A stretch of DNA of 64,000 bases from JANQQN01 sp964519665 (GCA_964519665.1 CAZFIV010000003.1:112081-176080), one strand, 5' to 3'. Positions 34,872-43,556 are shown, counted from the stretch's first letter. Notes: generated by a model not told the origin, from the letters alone. Numbers and translations: made by a program.

Positions 34872-35516
34872 TCAGTCGTCCGCCAGATAGAGCACGAAGA
34901 AGACGACGAACAGGTCTTGCTGGCTGATCCGAGAGTGGCCGGAGTCCATGGTGATCATCTTCGGGCGGCCCCCCTCCGATTCGTAGTGTACCCGTATGTT
35001 GCCGATGCTTTCGGGGCGTTGGTCATATCGGTCGTACACCACCGGCATGGGGCCGATGCTTCGGATTCGGTGTTGGCTGCCGTCGTAGCCGATGTCCATG
35101 CCACCGAGTCGCTGAGGACGGCCGCTGAACCACGGATATTCGATTCGAACGTTCCCGATCTTGAGCGGCTTGCCGCTGAGCAGCCCGTACTTGATGCGGA
35201 CGGCGCCGAAGGCGCGGGGACGACGGCTGAACCACCCGTACTGAACCTGCGCGTCACCGATACGGCTCAACCGCTGGCCGAACCAGCCGTACTCGAGGTC
35301 GACGGCGGCTGACGTCAGGTTTTCCTCGCCCTCAGACAAGGAAGATTGACGCCCAGCGACTATGGCGACGGCCCCGGCGAGTGCGACCAAGACGCCGATA
35401 CAGATGATGACGGTGACGAGCAAAGCGAGCCTCCCAAAAATGGTCGATGATCGAGCGCGGACCGTCAAAGCTCCAGTTTCCGGGTCGACCGACCCCGGAT
35501 TCGGTGTGACCAACAC
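34872..35516 (-). CDS. Membrane-anchored protein with seven short tandem repeats
   Basis: One membrane helix (LALLVTVIICIGVLVALAGAVAIVA) is followed by about seven 17-18-residue repeats with the pattern xIxYxWFSxRPxxIGxx, for example RIEYPWFSGRPQRLG and RIKYGLLSGKPLKIG. It ends in the hydrophobic DLFVVFFVLYLADD. The repeats should form a series of beta-hairpins, probably outside the inner membrane. I do not recognise a named function; similar YDWFG-type repeats occur in Myxococcota proteins to my memory. The start is uncertain: GTG 35516 is proposed, with TTG 35558 as alternative, and no ribosome site is convincing. Confidence 0.7.
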   Translation of the reverse strand: MLVTPNPGSVDPETGALTVRARSSTIFGRLALLVTVIICIGVLVALAGAVAIVAGRQSSLSEGEENLTSAAVDLEYGWFGQRLSRIGDAQVQYGWFSRRPRAFGAVRIKYGLLSGKPLKIGNVRIEYPWFSGRPQRLGGMDIGYDGSQHRIRSIGPMPVVYDRYDQRPESIGNIRVHYESEGGRPKMITMDSGHSRISQQDLFVVFFVLYLADD

Positions 35517-35639
35517 GAGGCCGGCTTGGCTTCGGGTCAAGACGGTGGGAGATACCAATCAAACCTGGTCTTCCGGACCGGCGGGACCCCGCAACTCGTG
35601 CTTTGCCATCGGACCGGCTTGTGCAAGAAAACCGGAGGT

Positions 35640-36368
35640 ATGGGTCGTACTTTTGAGAACCGCAAGCAGGCGATGGCGAAGCGGAGCGACCGCGATGCCA
35701 AGGCGTTTACGAAGGCAGGCCGGCAGCTCTCGATCGCCGTGAAGAACGGGGGCCCCGACCCCGACGCCAATCCCGCGCTCCGCCGCGCGATCCAGAACGC
35801 GCGCGCCGCCAACATGCCCAAAGACCGGGTCCAGGCGGCGATCGATAAGGCCTCGGGAGCGAGCGACGATGGTGACGCGTTCGTCGAGGCCCTGTACGAG
35901 GGCTACGGACCCCACGGCGTCCCGATGTTGGTCGAGGCCTTGACGGACAACGTTACGCGGACCGCCGCCAACGTTAGAGCCGCCTTCAAGAAGGGCAACG
36001 GGAGCCTCGGAACGTCGGGGAGCGTCGCCTTCTTGTTCGACCGATACGCGGTCTTTCATCTGCGGCCGGATGGGGTTCAGCGCGAGGAACTCGAACTCGA
36101 ATTGATCGACGCCGGACTCGAAGAGCTACTGGATGGGCAGGACGGGGACGGTAAGCCTACCATCATGCTGAGGTGCTCTCGCGATTCTTTTGGGATGATG
36201 CAGGCGGCGCTCGAAGAGCGGAATATCGAACCGGTCTCGTCTGGGTTGGAGTGGATCCCGAAGTCAGAGACGACCTTGACCGACGAGCAGGCGGAAGAGG
36301 TCGTCGGTTTGATCGAACGGCTCGAGCAGGACGACGACGTTCAAAAGGTCTTTACCAACGTCGAGTAA
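35640..36368 (+). CDS. YebC/PmpR-family protein (TACO1-like)
   Basis: This 242-residue protein belongs to the YebC family, known as transcription factors and, more recently, as factors easing translation at polyproline stalls. The usual landmarks are present: MGRTFENRKQAMAKRSD, NPALRRAIQNARAANMPKDRVQAAI, YEGYGPHGVPMLVEALTDN, and GSLGTSGSVAFLFDRY. GGAGG lies directly before ATG 35640 (3-bp spacing is short but clear). The N-terminus is the MGRxFE variant rather than MAGHSKW, placing it in a divergent subgroup. Confidence 0.9.
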   Translation: MGRTFENRKQAMAKRSDRDAKAFTKAGRQLSIAVKNGGPDPDANPALRRAIQNARAANMPKDRVQAAIDKASGASDDGDAFVEALYEGYGPHGVPMLVEALTDNVTRTAANVRAAFKKGNGSLGTSGSVAFLFDRYAVFHLRPDGVQREELELELIDAGLEELLDGQDGDGKPTIMLRCSRDSFGMMQAALEERNIEPVSSGLEWIPKSETTLTDEQAEEVVGLIERLEQDDDVQKVFTNVE

Positions 36369-36374
36369 CCCGCT

Positions 36375-36947
36375 TCATCCCCGGCATACCCACAGCAGGG
36401 CGATGGTGATCGCGGTGCTGCCGAACAGCAGCAGTCCCCCCACGAAGCCCCCTTCGTTGCGCGGTATCCACAGCAATACGCCGGTCACTCCGAGCCCCAC
36501 CAGGCTGAGAGAGGTGATGAAGGCGACAAGACTCCAGAAATTGAGCGCCCAGTGGTCGTGCCAGACTCCACCCGTACGATGCAGCTTGCTCATCAGCCCC
36601 AGCCACGTTTCGACTTTGGTTTGGACCTTGGCACTTCCCGTTCCGCGCCGGTAGGTCACCGCGTGATGCGAACCGGGCATTGATATCGCAAGCGTCACGG
36701 TCGTCGTGCTGGATTTGACGGTCATCAGGTCGCCCCGATAACCCTCTTGCATCAGGTATTGGGCGAGCGCTCGGGGTGGGTCTCGGTGCTCGAGCGGAAT
36801 CAGAACTTCGCGGGACTCCTCGGATGGCTCGGCCCAAGTAAACCAATCCGGGTGCAGCAGGTGGAACGTGCTGATGCCGTAGATCAACACAAACGGGATA
36901 GTGAGTAGGGACAGGAATAGGTGGATGTTTCGGATCCTCGCGACCAT
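36375..36947 (-). CDS. PepSY-associated membrane protein, second half of a pair
   Basis: This 190-residue protein has an N-terminal helix (RNIHLFLSLLTIPFVLIYG), an extracytoplasmic PepSY-like segment, a His-containing LHRTGGVWHDHW, and two C-terminal helices. It resembles half of a PepSY-TM protein; those are linked to iron/siderophore reduction and use paired His. The start codon overlaps the stop of the upstream partner by one base (TAATG), so the two proteins are coupled and probably assemble together. Ligand and electron partner are unknown. Confidence 0.75.
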   Translation of the reverse strand: MVARIRNIHLFLSLLTIPFVLIYGISTFHLLHPDWFTWAEPSEESREVLIPLEHRDPPRALAQYLMQEGYRGDLMTVKSSTTTVTLAISMPGSHHAVTYRRGTGSAKVQTKVETWLGLMSKLHRTGGVWHDHWALNFWSLVAFITSLSLVGLGVTGVLLWIPRNEGGFVGGLLLFGSTAITIALLWVCRG

Positions 36948-37540
36948 TATTGCACCGACCAGTACAGCACGACCGACGTTGCGAGGCTCACGGCGAATAC
37001 GGCCTGCGCCCAGCGGACGCTCCATCGCTCCGACATCCATAAGTAGAACCCGGTTAACGACATGAAGACCAGGGACACCATCGCGAATTCGACGTAAACG
37101 CGCCACATTTTCAGGGGCAGGCTCTTGGACGGAGTGGCGGCCCCGATCGTGTGCATGCGACTCACGAATTCGGGCGTAGACACGCTGTAGCGTTCGATTC
37201 GCAGCTGGCGGCGCTCTTCGAGGAAGATAACTTCCAGCCTGCCGTTGGGACCCCGCCAAGTGAAGGTGAGATGGTGCTCTCCGTTTCGATGGGGCGAAGG
37301 GTCGGGGCTGAACGTATCGTCCGCGAAGTTGTTATAGGCGATGGTTGCGATGGCCGCGTCGTCCAGGTCTCCAGGAGGATGGAACAGATACTCCTTTGTT
37401 TCGTCCGGCTGGGGCGTGGTCTTTTGGGTGCGCGGGTCTACGGACATGGTCATCACGACGCCGACGACACCGAGGACCATGAGAAACACGAAGTTCACCA
37501 GGCCGACGTAGATGTGCAGCTGGAGGAGTAGCTTCCTCAT
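36947..37540 (-). CDS. PepSY-associated membrane protein, first half of a pair
   Basis: This 197-residue protein starts with KLLLQLHIYVGLVNFVFLMVLG, the canonical first helix of PepSY-TM proteins with its His. A periplasmic domain follows (LTFTWRGPNGRLEVIF, then SRMHTIG), then three more helices including YVEFAMVSLVFMSLTGFYLWM. Together with the coupled downstream gene it provides the four-helix, two-His-pair architecture normally found in one chain. A role in heme-linked or iron reduction is plausible. The start is ATG 37540, next to a long intergenic region. Confidence 0.78.
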   Translation of the reverse strand: MRKLLLQLHIYVGLVNFVFLMVLGVVGVVMTMSVDPRTQKTTPQPDETKEYLFHPPGDLDDAAIATIAYNNFADDTFSPDPSPHRNGEHHLTFTWRGPNGRLEVIFLEERRQLRIERYSVSTPEFVSRMHTIGAATPSKSLPLKMWRVYVEFAMVSLVFMSLTGFYLWMSERWSVRWAQAVFAVSLATSVVLYWSVQ

Positions 37541-38140
37541 CGGAGCGCAGACGCTAGCCTGCCTCTCGCCCCGTCACAACGAGGATCTCTCCTGTTCGGT
37601 CGTATGCCGGTCGAGCCACCGGGCGGAACGACAGCAAGCTCACTTTCGCCAAGAACGACCGGGACGTTCCTTCGAATCGAACACGGCGTACGTTCAGCGA
37701 AGGCCGAGGCAGTCGACGGCCACTCAACGATATTCTGCTGTTGTTTCGAAAGTGCGCAAAAAAGATATGTTCACTCGTTCGAGCAGACCCGTCCTCAAGG
37801 TCCCGAGGGCCGATGGCTTTGGGTTCTGTTAAACCCGGGGTCGGTGAGGGGTTTGGGAAACCTGCCAGGTCTCTCAGCGGCGCCTGGTGACTCGGCGGGC
37901 TCCGCTTACGCAGCCGTCGAGGAGACGCTCCAATGCCTGACTTAACCCGTAGACCGAACCCTGACCGGATCTGCCGCCGGAATACACCGGTCGGCCGGTT
38001 GGCTCTTCGCTTTCCCTCCGCGTTGGTACCGGAATCGACGGTTCAGGTAACGACCGTTTCCAGGAAGAAACGCCGCATCCTCGTCTTCTAGGATCCCCCC
38101 TTGGCCTGTCGTTTGCTCGCTTTGAGCTGGGGAGGTCGCC
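37541..38140. other. 600-bp divergent intergenic region before the USP gene
   Basis: No credible protein gene was seen. A relatively A/T-rich stretch at 37741-37769 has TTGTTT, a 17-bp gap and GATATG as a weak promoter candidate. A series of small stems follows: GGGTT/AACCC (37821-37836), GGTTT/AAACC (37850-37862) and CCAGG/CCTGG (37865-37887). The ribosome site GGGAGG of the USP gene is at the end. The stems could be a structured leader; no known riboswitch was recognised. Confidence 0.35.
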
Positions 38141-39061
38141 ATGACCAGATTCAGGAAAATCATTGTTGCCACCGACTTCTCGCCGCTGTCGCGGCTCGCA
38201 GTCAAAGCGGCAACACAAATTGCGCGGCGCGACGACGCCGAAGCGCTGCACCTCGTCCATGTGGTGAATACATCTACGGGCGCGGCGGTGTTTCCGTACG
38301 CGATACCCGAAGCCACGTTGACCGAGGTATACGAGCACGGCGCGGAGCGTGCCCAGGGTCGGCTCGACGACATTGCGATCGACTGGTTCCCCGACCGGGT
38401 TCATCGCCTCGTTCAAATGGGGCTGCCGGCGCGCATGTTGTCGGAGACCGCCGTCGAAGTCGGGGCCGATCTGATCGTCGTCGCCAGCCACGGCTTTGGT
38501 CCGCTCCAGCGAACCATCCTCGGCACCGTGTCCGGCGCCCTCATCCGGTCGTCGCCGTGTCCGGTGTTGGTCGTCGGTGAGGGCCGGGACCGAGTGACGG
38601 ACTGTCGCCATGTCCTCGCCGCAGTTGACCTCTCCAGCGTGTCTCTCGATGTATTGCGGGCCAGCGTGGCGATGGTCGACCAGGGCGGGAATGTAACCGC
38701 CCTCTCGCTCTATGAGCATCCCCTGTCGACCTACGACGAGGGCGACATCCTCCCGCGGTATCTGTCGGACGACGAAGTTGCGGCGATCGGTGAAGAGCAT
38801 CGAAAAGAGGTGCGGAAGCTGATCGACAAGGTGGAAGAGGCCAACGTCGAGATTCGGGTCGAAGTGATGAGCAAAGCACCACCGCCGGTCGTCATTCTGG
38901 AGACCGCGGAGTTGCTGCGCCCTGACCTGATCGTCGTCGGCACCAGCGGCCACAACGCTTGGCACCGGATGATCATTGGCTCTACGGCGACCAAGGTCCT
39001 GGCCGAAGCGCCGTGTCCGGTCTTGGTCGTCCCTCACGATCCCGAGAAACCGGTAACGTAG
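38141..39061 (+). CDS. Tandem universal stress protein (two UspA domains)
   Basis: This 306-residue protein is two fused UspA domains, residues 5-147 and 155-300. Each begins with a strand/Asp (KIIVATDFSPLSRLA; HVLAAVDLSSVSLD) and ends with the ATP-loop signature: ASHGFGPLQRTILGTVS and TSGHNAWHRMIIGSTA, then PCPVLVV. Both loops look capable of nucleotide binding, the second with His replacing a small residue. USPs help survival under starvation and oxidative stress. GGGAGG lies 6 bases before ATG 38141. The long leader suggests regulation. Confidence 0.93.
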   Translation: MTRFRKIIVATDFSPLSRLAVKAATQIARRDDAEALHLVHVVNTSTGAAVFPYAIPEATLTEVYEHGAERAQGRLDDIAIDWFPDRVHRLVQMGLPARMLSETAVEVGADLIVVASHGFGPLQRTILGTVSGALIRSSPCPVLVVGEGRDRVTDCRHVLAAVDLSSVSLDVLRASVAMVDQGGNVTALSLYEHPLSTYDEGDILPRYLSDDEVAAIGEEHRKEVRKLIDKVEEANVEIRVEVMSKAPPPVVILETAELLRPDLIVVGTSGHNAWHRMIIGSTATKVLAEAPCPVLVVPHDPEKPVT

Positions 39062-39110
39062 GCCGACAGCCGTCGGCGGGAGCCGTCCGTCGGTTGGGCT
39101 CCCGCGGTTG

Positions 39111-40040
39111 TCAGCTCTCTCGAGGATCGAAGGTGCTCTCGTCTCGGAGAGCTTCGAATAGCTCGCGCTCGCGGGAGCTCAGGTTCTTCGGAACGACGAT
39201 CTTGGTCGTCATGTAAAGGTCGCCGGCCGGACCTTCCCGACCTGGCTTCTGCGGCAGGCCTTGGCCCTTGAGGCGAAGCGTCTGGCCCGAAGCGGTTCCT
39301 GGCGGAACCTTGAGCCGGACGGCTCCACCCAGCGTCGGTGCCTCGATCGACGCCCCCAGGGCCGCCTCCCAGGGCGAAATCTCGAGCGTTCCGCGCAGGT
39401 CGCGACCGTCGAGCGAAAATTGGGGGTGGGCCTCGATCGTGAGGACCACGGTCACGTCGGGGTCCTTGAGCTTAAGGCGGTCCCCTTCCTTGGCGCCCGG
39501 TGGGATCCGCAGCTTGATGCGGAGCGTTTCGACCTGTCCGAGATCGTTGGGCAGATCGAGCAGCATGTTGAGGGTCGTACCGCGAAACGCGCTCTCCAGG
39601 CCGATAGCGAGCTGGACTTCCCGTTCTCGCTTCGGCGCTTTCTTGCGCCGGCGCTGCTCCCGCCGGAGGAAGTAGTCGAAGGGGTTGGTCAGGTCGTCGA
39701 GGTTGATGTTGATGTCTTCGAACTTGATATCCTGCCCGAAGCCGAAATCCTGCGGCCTGTAGGGTCGACCGGTGCCCCGCGTCTGTCCGTCGGATTTCGA
39801 TGAAGACGTTGGCCGCAGGTTAAAGCCGTAGCGGTCGTAGCGCTGACGTTGTTCGGGGTCTTTGAGGATCGCGTAGGCAGCGGCCAGGCTCTTGAATTTA
39901 TCCTCGGCGTCCGGGGACTTGTTCACATCGGGATGGAGCTCCCGGGCTTTTTTCTTGTACGCCGCTTGAATCTCCGCTTGGGTGGCGGATTTGGATACCC
40001 CCAAGATAGCGTACAGGTCTTCTCGCGTGTCCTCACCCAT
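39111..40040 (-). CDS. CbpA-like (class B) DnaJ co-chaperone
   Basis: This 309-residue Hsp40 has the J domain (DLYAILGVSKSAT, HPDVNKSPD), a spacer with FGFGQDIKFEDININLDDL, and two C-terminal beta domains (LRIKLRIPPGAKEGDRLKL; VRLKVPPGTASGQTLRLKGQGLP). There is no zinc domain, which makes it a CbpA/class B type and complements the zinc-type DnaJ at 32.8 kb. The start is uncertain: ATG 40040 (MGEDTRED) is closest to the conserved domain, while ATG 40061 and GTG 40067 are upstream in frame. Confidence 0.9.
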   Translation of the reverse strand: MGEDTREDLYAILGVSKSATQAEIQAAYKKKARELHPDVNKSPDAEDKFKSLAAAYAILKDPEQRQRYDRYGFNLRPTSSSKSDGQTRGTGRPYRPQDFGFGQDIKFEDININLDDLTNPFDYFLRREQRRRKKAPKREREVQLAIGLESAFRGTTLNMLLDLPNDLGQVETLRIKLRIPPGAKEGDRLKLKDPDVTVVLTIEAHPQFSLDGRDLRGTLEISPWEAALGASIEAPTLGGAVRLKVPPGTASGQTLRLKGQGLPQKPGREGPAGDLYMTTKIVVPKNLSSRERELFEALRDESTFDPRES

Positions 40041-40141
40041 CGCGTGCCGTTGTCGTGTCATAGACACGCACGAAGCGCACTGTCATCACCTTCCCGTCGC
40101 CTCGGTTTGACTTAGCCGCGGCCGTGCGGCAATCCCGACCC

Positions 40142-41632
40142 ATGCGCAGGCCGGGCACCCAATTGACCCACGACGTCTTGGTCGAAGAGGCTCGATTCAT
40201 TCTCCGCACGCTCCAGCGGGCCGACCTCTTCGGCGACCGGGTACGCCTCACCGAGGCCGAGCGGGTCCTCGATACGTCGATCTCCCTCAGTTTTGGCGAC
40301 TACTGTGGGTTTTTGAACAAGTACGGGTACATCCGGCTGGATCAGCTCGCCAACATCATCGAAGTGACGGAAGGCGGGGTTCACGTCGCCCAGAATCTGA
40401 ACGACGCCGAGTTCCACGCGCGTCTGAGCCGACACTTCGCGAAAGAGCTGCAGGGCGCTCCGATCTCCGGGGTCAGCGAGCCGGCCGTTCCGGCCGCCGA
40501 TCCGGCATCGACCGCCCCCACCCGAACAGTACGGCCAATGCCCATGGTCGGCGAGGACGTCCTCGACCGCCGCTATCGAAAAGGTGAGGTCCTCGGTCAA
40601 GGCACCTTGGGCACCGTGTTCATGTCGACCCACGTCAATATCGGCCGTCCGCTGGTCATCAAGGAAGCGCGGGCGGTGTTTCAGTACGCGAGCTACCTGC
40701 GGCGGGACGAGATCGTGCGCCGGATCAAACACACTGTCGAGGTTCAGGCCTGCATGAGCCACCCCGGCATCATTCAGATCGTCGACCAGAACATCGAACG
40801 CGAGTTCCCCTACTTCGTGACCGAACTGGGCAGCGGTGGCAGCCTGCGTGACCGACTGGCCGCGGCGTCCGAGGGCTACCTCGACCTGCAAGTGGCCATC
40901 CGCGTGCTGGTGCAGATGTGCTACGCGCTGGAATACGCCCACGAGCAAGGTATCCTGCATACCGGGCTCAAGCCCGAGAACGTCGTGTTCGACCGGCAGG
41001 GCAATGCGAAGCTCACCGACTTCGGTGTCGCGCGCATCACCGATCGCCCCGACGATTCGGTACCGTCCCACATCCTCGTCGGCGGCGGGACGGTCGGCTA
41101 CATGGCGCCCGAGTTGCTGCAGCCAGGAAATCTCGGTCAGGGCTCGCTCTCGGCGGCCGCCGACATCTACAGCCTGGGCATGCTCTTTTACGAGATGATC
41201 ACCGGCAAGCTGCCTGGCCGTCGCTCCCCGCTGCCATCCGAGGCGCGCCCCGAGGTGCCGACGGCTTTCGACGAAGTTTTCGACCGGATGACTCGGGACG
41301 AGCTCGCCGAAAGGTATCCAAGCGTCGCGGACGTTCTGGAGGGGATCTATTCGGCCTTTCCGGCCGACAACGTCTTTCAGTCAGGCTCCATCGTCATGTG
41401 GGCCCGGGATCCCCATCCGTTGCCGGAGCCCGAATCGGTGCCCGATCCCGACGATATCGAGGTCGTCGAGGCGACTGCGGTGGAAGACGAGACCCCGCTG
41501 GTGCGGGCCGTGCCCGACACGGGCGAGATCAGTGAGCTGCGCACCGGGGAGATCGAGGTTCCGACCACCGCCGACCTGCAGAGCGTTCGGGCGGGGCGGA
41601 CCACCAGCCCGCCACCGCCGCCCAAGAGCTGA
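40142..41632 (+). CDS. Eukaryote-like protein kinase homologue, predicted pseudokinase
   Basis: A region of about 130 residues with a winged-helix look (VLVEEARFILRTLQRADLF) precedes a kinase domain. The glycine loop GQGTLGTVF, ATP Lys174 (VIKEAR), DFG (D293) and GYMAPELL are kept, but the catalytic loop reads HTGLKPEN: the catalytic Asp is Gly275 and the Arg is Thr274 (bases 40958-40966). Without that Asp phosphotransfer is not expected, though ATP could bind. A Pro/acid-rich tail follows. The start is ATG 40142, or GTG 40124. The next gene begins 12 bp downstream; two further enzyme-like proteins without catalytic residues lie beyond it. Confidence 0.85.
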   Translation: MRRPGTQLTHDVLVEEARFILRTLQRADLFGDRVRLTEAERVLDTSISLSFGDYCGFLNKYGYIRLDQLANIIEVTEGGVHVAQNLNDAEFHARLSRHFAKELQGAPISGVSEPAVPAADPASTAPTRTVRPMPMVGEDVLDRRYRKGEVLGQGTLGTVFMSTHVNIGRPLVIKEARAVFQYASYLRRDEIVRRIKHTVEVQACMSHPGIIQIVDQNIEREFPYFVTELGSGGSLRDRLAAASEGYLDLQVAIRVLVQMCYALEYAHEQGILHTGLKPENVVFDRQGNAKLTDFGVARITDRPDDSVPSHILVGGGTVGYMAPELLQPGNLGQGSLSAAADIYSLGMLFYEMITGKLPGRRSPLPSEARPEVPTAFDEVFDRMTRDELAERYPSVADVLEGIYSAFPADNVFQSGSIVMWARDPHPLPEPESVPDPDDIEVVEATAVEDETPLVRAVPDTGEISELRTGEIEVPTTADLQSVRAGRTTSPPPPPKS

Positions 41633-41644
41633 GAGGTCGCCGGG

Positions 41645-42631
41645 GTGGGCGGCCGAGACGACGATCCCGATGCGTCGGAGGTCACTATCAAAGCGCCGTC
41701 GTTCGTCGATGAGCTCCGGCGGCCCGACCTGTGGCGAGAGACCACGCCGGTCGACGACGACAAAGGTGAGGCGGACGCGCCGATCGACGCCGAATACTCG
41801 GTCGAGGACGAAGAGCCTCCGCTGGTGGTGCCCGCCGAGGCGGCCGATAACGAGCTGGCCGGGGCCGCGTGGGAGGAAGCCGAAGAGGTGCTGGAGGGTG
41901 ATGGCCCCTTCGCGGTCCCGGTGGATGAGGCGCCTTCGATCGCCGGAAGCCATCCGGCCGCGGATCTGATGGCCGAGGCGTTCGGGCACGCGTACCGACC
42001 GGCGGCCGGCCCTGGAGTTCTCGGCCACACTCCGCGGACCCTCAATCTCGAGTCGCCTCGTGAGTTTACGGTGGACCCAGGCATCGACTCCGCTCGGAGC
42101 TCACATCCTGTCGGCATCACGCCGCCGGGCGCCCCTGATTCGTACGTCCTCGAGCGAAGGAAGAATGCTCGACCCTCCCAAGATCACGCTCCGGGGCGGT
42201 CATCGACGGGCGGGCGCCGCCGTTACCCTCTCATGCTCGCTCGCCTGAAAGACCCGACGGTCGCTCGACGCCCCGGGCGGCGGGCCCCCGATCGACCCCC
42301 GCCGGTGCCCGGAACGTTCTTCCCCGCGCCTCGTGAGCCTCAGAAACGACCCGACGTCAACGACCTCGACAAGATGCTCCTGACGATGGCCGAGGGGCTG
42401 TTGATCGGGCAGACGCCCGAAGGACACACCGAGGTGCGCGTCACGCTGAAGGACGAGTTCTTCGCGGGGACCGAGCTCCGGGTCGCGACCAGCGACGGAA
42501 AGGTCCGAGCGGTGCTCGCTCCACCGGACCGGCAAGTGTACTGGCAGCTGAACGGCAGCCTCGACGAGCTGCGCGAGCGGCTGGGCGCCCGGGGGCTGCA
42601 GGTGACGGATATCGAGTTGCTAGAGCCGTAG
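41645..42631 (+). CDS. Hypothetical protein, disordered acidic N-terminus and small C-terminal domain
   Basis: This 328-residue protein is unrecognised. The first 230 residues are low-complexity, acidic at first (AWEEAEEVLEGDGPFAVP) and then Arg/Pro-rich. Residues 240-328 look folded: VTLKDEFFAGTELRVATSDG, KVRAVLAPPDRQVYWQLNG, then SLDELRERLGARGLQVTDIEL. That strand/helix order recalls the C-terminal domain of hook/needle-length proteins (FliK/YscP), but the likeness is weak and no secretion genes are in this window. It starts with GTG 41645, 12 bp after the pseudokinase, hence one transcription unit. Confidence 0.65.
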   Translation: MGGRDDDPDASEVTIKAPSFVDELRRPDLWRETTPVDDDKGEADAPIDAEYSVEDEEPPLVVPAEAADNELAGAAWEEAEEVLEGDGPFAVPVDEAPSIAGSHPAADLMAEAFGHAYRPAAGPGVLGHTPRTLNLESPREFTVDPGIDSARSSHPVGITPPGAPDSYVLERRKNARPSQDHAPGRSSTGGRRRYPLMLARLKDPTVARRPGRRAPDRPPPVPGTFFPAPREPQKRPDVNDLDKMLLTMAEGLLIGQTPEGHTEVRVTLKDEFFAGTELRVATSDGKVRAVLAPPDRQVYWQLNGSLDELRERLGARGLQVTDIELLEP

Positions 42632-42665
42632 CGAGGAACGGCCTCACCGGAGCAACCCCGGGTCG

Positions 42666-43556
42666 TCAATCCAACCAGGTCCAAACGAAAGTCATATTCT
42701 CGGCGCCGAGCTTGTAGGGAAACTTCCGGTTCGAAGCGAGATATGCGTTCATCGCGTAGGTCACGAACCACCGCTTGTTGCGGTCGCGGTAGGTCATGTC
42801 GTCAGGGTTCCGGTAGGCCAACAGAGCCTTGCGGAGGCTCCCGTGCCGAAACACCAGAGCACGCAGGTAGGCGGCCCCGACCCGAATGTTCTCTCGCGGC
42901 TCCATGAGGTCGCCGTGCGCTATGCCCTCCGCGACCAGCAGGTCGGAGCGAAGCTGCATGAGGCCGAGGTAGCCATCATCAGACACCGCATGGGGCCGGT
43001 ATCCGGACCCCAACATGATGACTGCGTCCAGAACCACCGCTGGTACTTCGTACTGCGCTGCGTAGGTCTCGATGATCGGGCGCACGTGGACCTCATCGAG
43101 CTTGATTTGCCCCAGCGTGCGGTATCCGGGCAGCCGGTCCCGGTCGAAGCGATGCTTAAGGCAGCCCTTGAGGGCCGCCTTCTCTTTGCTGCTGGTTCGC
43201 ATGATCGGCATGGTGTCGATCGCTGAATCCAAGCAGTCGTACGCGTACAGTGACTTTCCTGGCTCGACGTCGCGGCTGGAGAGCATGCCGAGCGCCTCGT
43301 GTCTGGATCGTTCGCGCCATTGGGCATCGAAGTCGCGGGCGGTCTGGCGGTCGAAGTGCTTTTGGGCAAAGTCGATGGCGTCGCCCAGGTCTTGGCCGAA
43401 GGCCCCCCTCGGAAGAAGGAAAACCGAAACGACCATCAGCGCGACGTGGACCGATCCGGGCGGTGACCCGAAGGGGGACCGACCGCAGCGGGGCCAACCG
43501 GAGGGAGGCCAACGGCCCAAAGAGGAGCGGAAGGCTGGGATCGACCACTCCACCAT
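42666..43556 (-). CDS. Lytic transglycosylase (SLT)-fold protein lacking the catalytic Glu
   Basis: This 296-residue exported-looking protein has an SLT domain at about residues 165-275. The region that normally reads ExSxFxPxAxSxxGAxGLMQL appears as MLGSGYRPHAVSDDGYLGLMQL in two parts, where Gly183 (codon GGG, bases 43008-43010) stands at the Glu position. Other fold markers, PRENIRVGAAYLRAL and SLRKALLAYR, are present. Active members cleave peptidoglycan glycan strands; this one should only bind it. A single base change (GAG to GGG) would explain the loss. It begins with a basic/hydrophobic leader from ATG 43556 and follows the NlpC/P60-like gene on the strand, 69 bp apart. Confidence 0.82.
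   Translation of the reverse strand: MVEWSIPAFRSSLGRWPPSGWPRCGRSPFGSPPGSVHVALMVVSVFLLPRGAFGQDLGDAIDFAQKHFDRQTARDFDAQWRERSRHEALGMLSSRDVEPGKSLYAYDCLDSAIDTMPIMRTSSKEKAALKGCLKHRFDRDRLPGYRTLGQIKLDEVHVRPIIETYAAQYEVPAVVLDAVIMLGSGYRPHAVSDDGYLGLMQLRSDLLVAEGIAHGDLMEPRENIRVGAAYLRALVFRHGSLRKALLAYRNPDDMTYRDRNKRWFVTYAMNAYLASNRKFPYKLGAENMTFVWTWLD

Noticed and set aside
37541..38140. Small open frames before the USP gene (up to about 113 codons)
   Set aside because: They have low-complexity composition, no ribosome site and no recognisable motif; treated as chance frames in GC-rich DNA.
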